Virus record (IMG/VR): IMGVR_UViG_3300047319_000106
Coordinates: 1 to 64,000 of that record
DNA length: 64,000 bases
Reading direction: 5' to 3' (one strand)
Origin: a virus
A program made the translations under genes and the position numbers. Positions 15,957 through 22,964 of this stretch are shown one piece after another; position 1 is the stretch's first letter, and each line of letters opens with the position of its first letter. The notes under the pieces are model-generated. The model was not told the origin of the DNA. It saw only the letters and a program-made list of their open reading frames with translations, and ran no database searches.

Positions 15957-17315
15957 TCATCGGTGAAGGTGATCGGACTGGATGCGTTTAGCCGGGATAT
16001 GCACGAATTTCGTGAACAGGTAGTAGCCGATCGCGTCGGGAACGTGATCAAAGCCGAGTTCCTTGTCCGGGTCGTTCGTGCCTTCCTTGTAGACAAGCTG
16101 TTCGAGGCACTTGACCGTCTCTTTGCACGACGGGTCGACGAAGTAATGACGTTTGCCGTCTGCCGACTTGATGCGCCCGTTGACGTAATTGATCCGGTCG
16201 CGCACCAGCGGGTGAGCGTCCATCGCGATGACCTTGAAGCCATACGAGCGAAGGATCGAAATATCCGTTTTGCCCTGCGCGCTCGTCTTGCGTTGTGCGC
16301 CGGCCGGGTCCGGATAGATCGTGATGTGATCGAGCTTCGGTTGCGTCGGGTCGAACGACGGCAGGCCGTAGGCATCGCGCAGCACGCCCGCCATTTCGTC
16401 GGTGTTCGACGTCGGGATTACGTGCTCGGCGATGCACCATATTTCGCCGTTCGCTTGCTCCTGATGCACAACAGCCGACATCGGATTAACGTTGAAGTCC
16501 ATCCCAATGTGAAGCGGGAGCGCCGGGTTATACGCGCACGGCTTGACCGATTCCTTACGATGGAAATCGTAATAGACGCGGCCCGAATAATTCTCGAATG
16601 AACCCTCATACTCTTGACGGAACGTTCGAGGGTCGAGGGTCCGGCGCGCAGCCTCAACTTCTTCTGGCGGGACGTTTCCGCCTTGAACCGAGGTGTAGAG
16701 CCATGATTTATGGTCCGGTTCACCGCCTTCTTGACCAGCGACGTATGAGTCATAGCAATGGTTGAAGCCCTTCGGCGTGCCGATGCGCAGGCAATGCCCG
16801 CCGACATACTTCACGCCGTCGATTTCGTATTTGCACGTCGAGAGCATCGGGCGCAGAACTTCCTTCCACGCCTCATAAGGGCAATCCGCCCATTCGTCGA
16901 CGAGCGCGAAGAACAGGCCGGAGCCGCGCAGGTTGTCGTATTCGTTCAGCCCGACAATCCGGATGATGTGGCCGGTCTTGAGCAGGATGAAACATTCCGA
17001 TTCGTTCGGCTTGCTGTCCATCCATGCGCGCGGTATAGCTCGCTTCAGGCGGCGCCAGAACACGCGCTTGGCCTGCTTGAACGTCGGCGCGGCGTACCAG
17101 ATTTCGTCGTCGGGGCTAACCTTCCAGCGTGCCGCCAATTGAGCCGCGCGCCGCATCTCTTTCGCGCCGAGGAACGTCTTGCCGAAGCGTCGGCCGCACA
17201 CAGCATCGCGGAAGCGGGCTTTCGGTTGCCATCCCCACGCGTAAATGTTCGCTTGCTTCGCCGTAAGCTGGATCGACTCGAATACGCTCGTCGGTCCCGT
17301 TGGTCGTTTCGCCAT
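15957..17315 (-). CDS. terL: Terminase large subunit
   Basis: 452 aa from ATG 17315; this start follows the small-subunit stop directly (TGACATG), while 17348 is a longer alternative. Walker A GRRFGKT at residues 41-47, Walker B ALVDEWAD near residue 130, and nuclease-domain acidic residues in GMDFNVNPM (about 235), TIYPDPAG (about 315) and GFDHVPDAIGYYLF (about 425). This is the ATP-driven DNA packaging motor and headful or cos nuclease. The order terS-terL-portal is standard. Confidence 0.88.
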   Translation of the reverse strand: MAKRPTGPTSVFESIQLTAKQANIYAWGWQPKARFRDAVCGRRFGKTFLGAKEMRRAAQLAARWKVSPDDEIWYAAPTFKQAKRVFWRRLKRAIPRAWMDSKPNESECFILLKTGHIIRIVGLNEYDNLRGSGLFFALVDEWADCPYEAWKEVLRPMLSTCKYEIDGVKYVGGHCLRIGTPKGFNHCYDSYVAGQEGGEPDHKSWLYTSVQGGNVPPEEVEAARRTLDPRTFRQEYEGSFENYSGRVYYDFHRKESVKPCAYNPALPLHIGMDFNVNPMSAVVHQEQANGEIWCIAEHVIPTSNTDEMAGVLRDAYGLPSFDPTQPKLDHITIYPDPAGAQRKTSAQGKTDISILRSYGFKVIAMDAHPLVRDRINYVNGRIKSADGKRHYFVDPSCKETVKCLEQLVYKEGTNDPDKELGFDHVPDAIGYYLFTKFVHIPAKRIQSDHLHR

Positions 17316-17316
17316 G

Positions 17317-17862
17317 TCAGAGAATCGGCCTTTCGGGGATCGGCTCATCCGGAGAGATGAACGTGTCCGTCGCGGTCATATCGCTGTCGTCGCCGCCGCC
17401 AGAGTCGCGCAGCATGTCCGCGCGCGTCTTTTCTAGCGACTCAATGCGCCGCGCCAGGCGTTCGACGTGCTCGCCATAGTCGACGCGTTTGCGCACCGTC
17501 TCGTCGCCCGGCCCAAACTCCGACGCCTCTCGGTCGTGCTTCTGGATGACTTCGAGGCCGTGTTTCGGGTCGTCTTTCCACGCCTTCGCTTCAGCATCGA
17601 GCGCGCGCTGCATCCGGAAGCGGAGCAGGGTAATTTCGTCGTCAAGCGAGCCAAGCCGCGCGCTCACGTCGTCGAAATCCGCCTTTTCCTCGTCGGTGAG
17701 GTGCCGGCCGTAGATGCCGTGTTTCCTCGCATTCTGGTTGCCTTCCGGCGCTCCGTCCGACAGCCCGCCATGCACGCGACAGACTTCCTTACCCGGAACC
17801 GCCTTTGCTGCGCACTGCGCGCCAGTGGAGCGCGCGAACGCTTTGCATTGCACGCGCTGCAT
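17317..17862 (-). CDS. terS: Terminase small subunit
   Basis: 181 aa from ATG 17862 with AGGAG 7 nt upstream. The N-terminus has a Cys-containing zinc-finger-like stretch (CKAFARSTGAQCAAKAV then CRVHGG) and the GAPEGNQNARKHGIYG motif widely found at the start of phage small terminases. The remainder is helical, with a coiled-coil oligomerisation segment (residues 60-150). It recognises the packaging site. Its start is divergent from a strong plus-strand promoter at 17875-17902. Confidence 0.78.
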   Translation of the reverse strand: MQRVQCKAFARSTGAQCAAKAVPGKEVCRVHGGLSDGAPEGNQNARKHGIYGRHLTDEEKADFDDVSARLGSLDDEITLLRFRMQRALDAEAKAWKDDPKHGLEVIQKHDREASEFGPGDETVRKRVDYGEHVERLARRIESLEKTRADMLRDSGGGDDSDMTATDTFISPDEPIPERPIL

Positions 17863-17874
17863 TGAAATCTCCTG

Positions 17875-17902
17875 TTGACATACGATCTCCTTCGGGTAGT
17901 AT
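17875..17902 (+). promoter_or_regulatory. Sigma70-type promoter for the plus-strand accessory genes
   Basis: TTGACA (17875-17880), 16-bp spacer, TAGTAT (17897-17902), about 35 bp before ATG 17938. A consensus -35 box suggests strong expression in the lysogen. Confidence 0.7.
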
Positions 17903-17937
17903 TTCAGGACATCACAACCCGAAAGAGAGAGCACGAA

Positions 17938-18279
17938 ATGAAACCGTTTGATTTGGAAGCCGCGAAAGCGGGGAAGAGACTGGTTACGCGCGACGGATCG
18001 CCGGTCGACGCATTCTCGAACGTCTCGTCTGGCTGCGACTTTCCGAGTAGCGCGCACATCGAGGGCTACGGGTGGGAGACATTCACGCGCAACGGCCGCG
18101 CCCGCAACGACGGCAGCCTGTCGTGCAACGATCTATTCATGGCGCCCGAGAGCTTCACGCGCTACGTGAACCTGTTTCCCGATGGCGTCGCGTACTGGTT
18201 CGACACCGAAGCCGAAGCCCGCGCGGGATTGAACGCTCGCGCGCTGAAAATTGCTGTGCCGGTTACTTGGGAGGTTTGA
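17938..18279 (+). CDS. Conserved phage protein, MKPFDLEAAKAG type
   Basis: 113 aa, ATG 17938 with a purine-rich AAAGAGAG site. Starts MKPFDLEAAKAGKRLVTRDG, a signature shared by many uncharacterised phage proteins that are read together with early genes. The rest is a small beta-rich fold with DLFMAPESFTRYVNLF and GVAYWFDTEAEARAGL. No catalytic motif recognised. First gene behind the promoter at 17875-17902, followed closely by two related proteins, and probably expressed in the prophage. Confidence 0.65.
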   Translation: MKPFDLEAAKAGKRLVTRDGSPVDAFSNVSSGCDFPSSAHIEGYGWETFTRNGRARNDGSLSCNDLFMAPESFTRYVNLFPDGVAYWFDTEAEARAGLNARALKIAVPVTWEV

Positions 18280-18281
18280 GC

Positions 18282-18707
18282 ATGGACGCGCAACAGGTAG
18301 CAAAAGCGATTGCCGCCGCTGATTGGAGCGGCGTGTCCATCGGAAACAAGGCGATTCTCTGCAAAGCCGTCGAGCTTCTCGCCGCCCCTCTCGCCAATCC
18401 GAGCGACACGCAGGAGGCGGCGCTAGCCGAGCGAAGAATTGGCTACATGGCAGGCGTCAAAGCAGAACGCGAACACTGTGCCGCTCTCGCCCAGTCCGCA
18501 GAGCAAGACAGGATTGATGCGGAGAGGTATCGCTTCCTCCGCGACAAGATGCGCTTTTCCTCGCCTCCCGGCGATATTCCGACCATGACGCTGAGCGCTC
18601 CGCTCGAAGCGCCGACGCATGACACGCATAAGGATTGGATCAGCGATCGCTTTGATGCCAGCGTGGACCGCACCATCGACGCAGCAATGGAGCGAGAAAA
18701 TGACTGA
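18282..18707 (+). CDS. Phage accessory protein with DAERYRFLR motif
   Basis: 141 aa, ATG 18282 with GGGAGG just upstream. N-terminal helical half (MDAQQVAKAIAAADWSGVSI, EAALAERRIGYMAGVKAERE), then a C-terminal domain DAERYRFLRDKMRFSS ... FDASVDRTIDAAME. The same C-terminal pattern recurs in the next protein, so the two share a domain. Such proteins are common in accessory stretches of proteobacterial phages; function unknown. Stop overlaps the next start by 8 bases. Confidence 0.62.
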   Translation: MDAQQVAKAIAAADWSGVSIGNKAILCKAVELLAAPLANPSDTQEAALAERRIGYMAGVKAEREHCAALAQSAEQDRIDAERYRFLRDKMRFSSPPGDIPTMTLSAPLEAPTHDTHKDWISDRFDASVDRTIDAAMEREND

Positions 18708-19386
18708 CGACGAACGTTTGGCGCTTGCCGAGCGCGCGTGGATGGAGAACCGGCACGATGAACGCGCGTATCTGCTTGCATTCGCCCGCGCCCTCGAATC
18801 CCGCGTATTGGCGGAGAGGCAGCCGAGCGCGAAAGATCAGGCGCGCCGCTTCGTGAGCGACTTCACGAGAGAAATGGGCTTCGCGATGAGCGACCATGCG
18901 CAAGAAGTGATGCTCAATCTGTTCCTGCGGAACGTCGCCCACCCCACGCCGGATGATGCAAGCCAAAGCGCGAATTCGAGTTCTGTCGCGGAATCAGTCA
19001 CTTGCGCTGCGCCGGATGATGCACTGAATAAGCTAACGGCCGAAATGCATCGCCTGCGCGGGGAGATTGAAAAGTATCAGGGCGTTTGCGCCGCCGCTTA
19101 TCAATTCGTCGGAGCTGTAGATGGCCCCGTGCGTTTCCTCGATGCGCTGTCGAATGCGGCCAATGGCGAGCCTGCTTCGGTAGAGGATTCGCTTGCTCTG
19201 CTTCCGGCTGAACCGAGCGAGCGGATCGCGGGGATGGAGAAGGATGCGGAGCGGTATCGGCACATCCGCGCAACGACGCGAGCCATCCGCGACGACAACG
19301 GCGAGAACCGAACGGAAGTCACGCCGGAGCAATTCGACGCCGCCATCGATGCCACCATCGCAAAGGAGCCGAAATGCGCAAGCTGA
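18700..19386 (+). CDS. Phage accessory protein, paralogous C-terminal domain
   Basis: 228 aa, ATG 18700 overlapping the previous stop. Residues 1-80 are helical (RLALAERAWMENRHDERAYL), 100-125 form a Ser-rich linker (ASQSANSSSVAESV), then a coiled coil (LTAEMHRLRGEIEKYQGVCA), and residues 185-225 repeat the upstream pattern DAERYRHIR ... FDAAIDATIAK. Coiled coil plus shared domain suggests oligomers with the neighbour. No enzyme motif seen. Confidence 0.62.
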   Translation: MTDDERLALAERAWMENRHDERAYLLAFARALESRVLAERQPSAKDQARRFVSDFTREMGFAMSDHAQEVMLNLFLRNVAHPTPDDASQSANSSSVAESVTCAAPDDALNKLTAEMHRLRGEIEKYQGVCAAAYQFVGAVDGPVRFLDALSNAANGEPASVEDSLALLPAEPSERIAGMEKDAERYRHIRATTRAIRDDNGENRTEVTPEQFDAAIDATIAKEPKCAS

Positions 19387-19460
19387 CCACGTTCGACTGG
19401 GCCTGCCTGGCGGTTCCAGTCGCGGCGGGAATTGCGTACCTGATCTCCGAGATTTTTTGA
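19374..19460 (+). CDS. 28-aa single-span membrane peptide
   Basis: ATG 19374, overlapping the previous gene by 13 bases, TGA 19458-19460. Sequence begins MRKLTTFDWACLAVPVAAGI, a basic start and one hydrophobic helix. Short membrane peptides are common between phage early genes. Real but unproven; a terminator follows at 19488. Confidence 0.4.
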   Translation: MRKLTTFDWACLAVPVAAGIAYLISEIF

Positions 19461-19487
19461 AGTGACCAGCAACATCGAAGAATTCAT

Positions 19488-19512
19488 GCGCGCTTCGGCG
19501 CGCTATTTTTTT
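19488..19512 (+). terminator. Rho-independent terminator
   Basis: Perfect GCGCGC-TTCG-GCGCGC hairpin (19488-19503) followed by TA and seven T. It separates the accessory genes from the excisionase-like and integrase genes, which then need their own promoter or read-through. Confidence 0.85.
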
Positions 19513-19523
19513 GGGGCATCGGT

Positions 19524-19802
19524 ATGATCCGCTGGCTGACAATATCCAAATTCGCCTCCGAGAGCGGCTACAGTGAGAAAGCGATCCGGCGCAAAATCGA
19601 AGATCGCATCTGGCAGGAAGGGAGCATCTGGCGCAAGGCGCCGGACGGCCGCATCATGATCAACACAGAAGGATATGAAGAATGGGTCGAGCGGGGCGGG
19701 GTGTTAAGGCAGGTTCAGCCACGAGTATCGAAATCACGTTCCAGTACAACGGAAAGCGCTGCCGCGAGCGCATCCCGTTGCCTCCTACAGCCGCTAACCT
19801 AA
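19524..19802 (+). CDS. xis: Excisionase-like DNA-binding protein
   Basis: 92 aa, ATG 19524. Residues 5-60 (LTISKFASESGYSEKAIRRK, then WRKAPDGRIMINTEGYEEWV) match the compact winged-helix pattern of phage excisionases that lie just before integrase genes. The C-terminal 30 residues are Ser/Arg-rich and overlap the integrase start by 121 bases in another frame, so the functional protein may be just the first 60. It would bend att DNA and direct excision. Confidence 0.7.
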   Translation: MIRWLTISKFASESGYSEKAIRRKIEDRIWQEGSIWRKAPDGRIMINTEGYEEWVERGGVLRQVQPRVSKSRSSTTESAAASASRCLLQPLT

Positions 19803-20887
19803 AGCGCGCCGAGCAGCACCGCGCAAACATCCTCTACGAGATCTCGCGCGGCACCTTCGACTATGCCCAAGTCTTCCCGAAGTCGGATCGCGCGCGCGAG
19901 CATGCGCGGCTCCCAGGCGACGTGTTGCTCACAGGGAAGTACCTAGAGGAATGGTTTGACAGGAAGAAACCGAAGCTGGCGGCAAGCACGCGCCGCGACT
20001 GGAACGGAATCGTCCTGAATCTGCTGATCCCGAAGTTCAAGGAAACAGCCCTCTCCGCGCTCACGCGCCGCGACATCAAGAAGTGGCTTGAGGATCTCGA
20101 CCTGACGCGCACCAAGGCGCTCTCGAACAAGCGCCTGGCGAACATCCAGACGGTCATTCGGGTGGCGCTCGGCGATGCCGTCGAAGACGGTCTAGTCGAG
20201 GCGAATGTGCTGGGCGGCTACACGTACTCGCGAGAGTTGCCGCAGCACATCGAGGAGCATGACGAGGACACCGTCGATCCGTTCTCGATTGAGGAGCAGT
20301 CGGCAATTCTCAAGGAGCTTGCACCTCAGACCGCGAACTTCATCAAATTCGCGATCTGGTCTGGGCTTCGAACGAGCGAACTCATTGCACTGAACTGGCG
20401 AGATGTCGATTGGCGAAAGGGATTTGTGCGCGTCAGAAAAGCGATGACGAAGGCGGCTAAGGGCGACGTCGAGACGACGAAGACGCGCGCGGGCCGACGA
20501 GATGTGAAGCTTCTCGCGCCGGCGCTGGAGGCATTAAACGCTCAGAAGGCATTCACCTATCTGCAGAACGATGCCATCTTCCATAATCCGAGAACAGGCA
20601 CGCGGTGGACGGGCGACAACCAGATATGGGACGTCTGGCAGACGGCGATCCGCAAGGCGAAGGTCCGCTACCGGAAGCCGTACAACACGCGGCACACGTA
20701 TGCCTCGATGATGCTGTCCGCTGGCGAGCATCCGATGTGGGTAGCGAAGCAGATGGGGCACGCCGACACGGCGATGATCATGCGAGTCTACGGGCACTGG
20801 ATGCCCGATGCCGACGCCTCTGCCGGCTCGAAGGCGGTCGCCATCTTCGCGGCGGTCCAGAAAAACGAGAATACCGGCACTGACTGA
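19682..20887 (+). CDS. int: Tyrosine-recombinase integrase of phage A
   Basis: 401 aa. The N-terminal domain (residues 12-65, SIEITFQYNGKRCRERIPLP) is an arm-site binding domain of the DUF3596 type. A core-binding SAM-like domain follows (about 80-170). The catalytic domain has Arg in GLRTSELIALNW, His-x-x-Arg in TRHTYASM, His in GHADTAMI and the Tyr nucleophile in RVYGHWM. The gene ends 56 bases before a tRNA 3' end, the usual relation between integrase and attP. ATG 19682 lies inside the excisionase-like gene. Confidence 0.9.
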   Translation: MGRAGRGVKAGSATSIEITFQYNGKRCRERIPLPPTAANLKRAEQHRANILYEISRGTFDYAQVFPKSDRAREHARLPGDVLLTGKYLEEWFDRKKPKLAASTRRDWNGIVLNLLIPKFKETALSALTRRDIKKWLEDLDLTRTKALSNKRLANIQTVIRVALGDAVEDGLVEANVLGGYTYSRELPQHIEEHDEDTVDPFSIEEQSAILKELAPQTANFIKFAIWSGLRTSELIALNWRDVDWRKGFVRVRKAMTKAAKGDVETTKTRAGRRDVKLLAPALEALNAQKAFTYLQNDAIFHNPRTGTRWTGDNQIWDVWQTAIRKAKVRYRKPYNTRHTYASMMLSAGEHPMWVAKQMGHADTAMIMRVYGHWMPDADASAGSKAVAIFAAVQKNENTGTD

Positions 20888-20942
20888 AATGACAACATAA
20901 GGACAACGAGAAGCCGGAGAGCCTTGCTGGCTATCAAGACGA

Positions 20943-20970
20943 GCGGGTTCGAGTCCCGCCCTGGGCACCA
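20943..20970 (+). other. tRNA 3' end (att core), Leu-like
   Basis: T-stem GCGGG (20943-20947), loop TTCGAGT, stem CCCGC (20955-20959), acceptor strand CCTGGGC, then A and CCA ending at 20970. No 5' half, D-arm or anticodon arm is present, so this is a displaced 3' fragment. The T-loop TTCGAGT and the acceptor strand resemble a betaproteobacterial leucine tRNA, though phenylalanine has a similar acceptor. It marks the right junction of phage A and the left border of phage B. Confidence 0.75.
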
Positions 20971-20973
20971 TAA

Positions 20974-20999
20974 GGCCATTGATTTAATTGGCTTTTTTC
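20974..20999 (+). terminator. Terminator behind the tRNA fragment
   Basis: GCCA (20975-20978) and TGGC (20989-20992) flank an A/T loop, followed by TTTTTT. Typical of the 3' flank of a tRNA gene. The 100 bases after it, to 21098, hold no recognisable feature. Confidence 0.55.
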
Positions 21000-21098
21000 T
21001 CCGGCGTTGTCAAAAAATGCCCCTCGATTTCCCTGTTTTTCCCACCGAAATGACAGCGTAGCGCCAACATCGAATAGGGCGAGATACACGGCGCGGAT

Positions 21099-21482
21099 TC
21101 ACGCCGCGGCTGACTCATCGGGCTGCCAGTGGCTGGCACCGCCGATGCGCACGCCGGCCCACATCAGCCATGCTCGCCACGACGGAACACCAGTCAGCAG
21201 CGACGCTTCCTTCAGCACTGCGTCAGCCACTTCACGCGTCACCCAATGAAAGGTGTAGATCGCGTCATGAATGACGGACGCGAGCGTGCTGGTGTCGCCG
21301 CACAACCAGTAGACGAGCGGAGCGCGCGGGACGGACGCATAGTCCGTGATGAAGCCAGCCGGCACGGTGAAGGTCTGGTCGGCGATGTCCGACTGATAGA
21401 CGAGCGGCGCGGTCAAGCGCCACTTCCCGTCATCCATCCAGCTGGCGTTCTCGACCTGAAGCTCGGTCAGGAACGCGCTCAT
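21099..21482 (-). CDS. DUF1353-type protein in the lysis region
   Basis: 127 aa from ATG 21482 in an ATGA overlap with the upstream lipoprotein gene. Contains WRLTAPLVYQSDIADQTFTV, AGFITDYASVPRAP and VIHDAIYTFHWVTREVADAV, the pattern of the DUF1353 family, which turns up beside phage lysis genes and has a predicted His/Asp site (VIHDAIY). Role is unknown; a cell-wall or packaging function has been guessed. Last gene of phage B's late transcript, next to the att region. Confidence 0.72.
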   Translation of the reverse strand: MSAFLTELQVENASWMDDGKWRLTAPLVYQSDIADQTFTVPAGFITDYASVPRAPLVYWLCGDTSTLASVIHDAIYTFHWVTREVADAVLKEASLLTGVPSWRAWLMWAGVRIGGASHWQPDESAAA

Positions 21483-21967
21483 TGAATCGGCGCGCCAGAA
21501 AGCGGAGTCGAACCGGAAGCAGCTGCGGCCGCGCTTGCCTTCGAAGCAGCTACGGCGTTCGTTACGACAGCCTGGACGATCGGCTGTGCCAGCTGCAGGC
21601 CGAGAAGCACGGCGGGCTGATTCGGAATGGCCGGAATCGCCGCAACGATCGCGATCAGCGCAGGAAACGCATCGGCATTGAACGACTGCAGATCGGCGAG
21701 ATCGACGGCCGCGGCTGTCGAGCAAGCGGCGGCGAATTTCGGCTGAATGGAAGTGACGACCGTGCTCTGCTGCGCCGGCGAAAGGAGCGCGAGACCGACT
21801 GCACTCGTCAGCACGTCGAGATCTGCCTTAACGATCGGGCAGACCTGCTGCGCGAGCTGCGCTGGCGGGATGACTGGAATCGAGACCGGCTTGACTTGTA
21901 TTGCGCCGCATGCGGAGAGTGCGAGCGCAACGAGGCCAGCCGCAAAAGCGGCGAGAATCTTCTTCAT
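21479..21967 (-). CDS. Phage lipoprotein, possible spanin component
   Basis: 162 aa, ATG 21967. Signal peptide MKKILAAFAAGLVALALSAC with a lipobox LSAC, Cys at residue 20, so it should be an outer-membrane lipoprotein. The mature part is Ala/Pro/Val-rich with two Cys (VCPIVK, AACSTA) and ends in a Ser/Ala/Pro tail. Its place beside a holin-like gene suggests a role in outer-membrane disruption, but it is larger than typical Rz1 and has no obvious inner-membrane partner next to it. Confidence 0.6.
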   Translation of the reverse strand: MKKILAAFAAGLVALALSACGAIQVKPVSIPVIPPAQLAQQVCPIVKADLDVLTSAVGLALLSPAQQSTVVTSIQPKFAAACSTAAAVDLADLQSFNADAFPALIAIVAAIPAIPNQPAVLLGLQLAQPIVQAVVTNAVAASKASAAAAASGSTPLSGAPIQ

Positions 21968-22006
21968 GGTGATTTCCTTCGATGAATGCCGCGCGCGGCG
22001 GAGGGG

Positions 22007-22228
22007 TTATTGCTGAACGGCTTGTTGCGGCGCCTTCGCTTCGGATCGAGCGAGAACGTAGTTGTATGCGGCGTGCACGGCGGACCCGAGCAGGCCCGTC
22101 ACCAAGACGGCAACGCTTTCCGGAACCGGCGCATGGAAGATTATCGACAGCGCCCAGCTAACGGCAGGCTCCAGCGTCGCCGCCGAGACGGCAATTCCGC
22201 CAGTTGGCAGGCTTGAGAGTTTGTTCAT
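22007..22228 (-). CDS. Holin-like membrane protein
   Basis: 73 aa from ATG 22228 (GGAG 5 nt upstream; GTG 22234 would add two residues). Two hydrophobic segments (EPAVSWALSIIFHAPV and VAVLVTGLLGSAVHAAY) and a polar tail (ARSEAKAPQQAVQQ) fit a small holin that forms inner-membrane holes for endolysin release. It lies between an HNH gene and the lipoprotein gene in the lysis cluster. Endolysin is 2.6 kb upstream in the same operon. Confidence 0.62.
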   Translation of the reverse strand: MNKLSSLPTGGIAVSAATLEPAVSWALSIIFHAPVPESVAVLVTGLLGSAVHAAYNYVLARSEAKAPQQAVQQ

Positions 22229-22230
22229 CG

Positions 22231-22590
22231 TCACTCCGTATCGGCCATAGGCCGGTGAGAAATCTTGTCGCTCCAGCGCGCAGCATCGGCCACGACGTCG
22301 ACGTTGAAACTCTTGAAGTTGCCCAGGTGCCCGGTGAAGAGGTGGCAGTTGACGCCGCCCTTGTTCGCCTCACAGAGAGTCACGAGATTGTTCGGGTCGA
22401 GCTCGAGATCCGGGTGCAAATGGAATGGCCGGATGTGATGCACTTCCAGCTTTTCGGTGCCGCCGCACACTGCGCACGCGGGCTGCAGCGTCAGGTGATG
22501 TTTTCGGATCGTCGGCCAATGCGACGACCGTTTAGCGGCGACTGGGTGCTTCCCCTTTGCCACATCGACGAGGTGCTTGATGATTGCCAT
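22231..22590 (-). CDS. Small HNH endonuclease
   Basis: 119 aa from ATG 22590. HNH core visible: CAVCGGTEKLEVHHIRPFHL, NNLVTLCEANKGGVNCH. Short HNH proteins of this kind are either packaging-linked nucleases or homing enzymes. N-terminal 35 residues are basic (HPVAAKRSSHWPTIRKHHLT). It sits between a terminator-insulated fibre region and the holin gene, far from the terminase genes, so homing or a lysis-linked role is as likely as packaging. Confidence 0.8.
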   Translation of the reverse strand: MAIIKHLVDVAKGKHPVAAKRSSHWPTIRKHHLTLQPACAVCGGTEKLEVHHIRPFHLHPDLELDPNNLVTLCEANKGGVNCHLFTGHLGNFKSFNVDVVADAARWSDKISHRPMADTE

Positions 22591-22598
22591 GTCGTAAA

Positions 22599-22622
22599 TG
22601 AAAAAACCGCCCGAAGGCGGTT
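22599..22622 (-). terminator. Terminator upstream of the HNH-holin unit
   Basis: AACCGCC (22605-22611), loop CGAA, GGCGGTT (22616-22622); the minus transcript ends in TTTTTT. A textbook intrinsic terminator inside the late operon. Confidence 0.88.
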
Positions 22623-22644
22623 GTCAGGTGGAGAGAAGCGGTTC

Positions 22645-22956
22645 CTACGCGACGCTGAGAAGCATGCGTGTGCCGACTGAAACGGCGAGCGTGCGGCTGT
22701 CGGTTGCGCCGCTGCTCGTGGTGATCGTGATTGTCACCATGTAGGTCGCTCCGCTCGTGCCACCGCCGAGCCAGAACGTGACGACGCCACCGGACGTCGA
22801 TGTCACCTTTCCGGACGGATTGACCGTGATCCCGACATCGGACGTGACTGTGGCGTCCGCGATCGTCTCGCCGGACGAGAGCCATGCAGACCAGTCGATG
22901 TCGTACGGAAGAATCGCGGCCGGCGCTTTCGGCGGCAGCTGCTGAGAAAGACTCAT
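22645..22956 (-). CDS. Small Ig-like fibre/tail-tip protein
   Basis: 103 aa from ATG 22956. Starts MSLSQQLPPKAPAAILPYDI then DWSAWLSSGETIADATVTSD; the rest is a beta sandwich-like sequence (KVTSTSGGVVTFWLGGGTSG, YMVTITITTSSGATDSRTLA). Similar short proteins are found next to tail fibres and have been called fibre-tail adaptors in related phages. Cys-free, secreted-virion style composition. Located after the large repeat-containing protein. Confidence 0.6.
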   Translation of the reverse strand: MSLSQQLPPKAPAAILPYDIDWSAWLSSGETIADATVTSDVGITVNPSGKVTSTSGGVVTFWLGGGTSGATYMVTITITTSSGATDSRTLAVSVGTRMLLSVA

Positions 22957-22964
22957 GACGCTCC

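Noticed and set aside
15950-16375. Upstream Arg/Ser-rich extension of the 60-aa gene at 15767-15949
   Set aside because: The extension overlaps terL antiphase and has shadow composition; ATG 15949 fits the gap exactly.
20888-20970. A complete tRNA gene after the integrase
   Set aside because: Only T-arm, acceptor strand and CCA are present; the bases before 20943 do not form anticodon or D arms.
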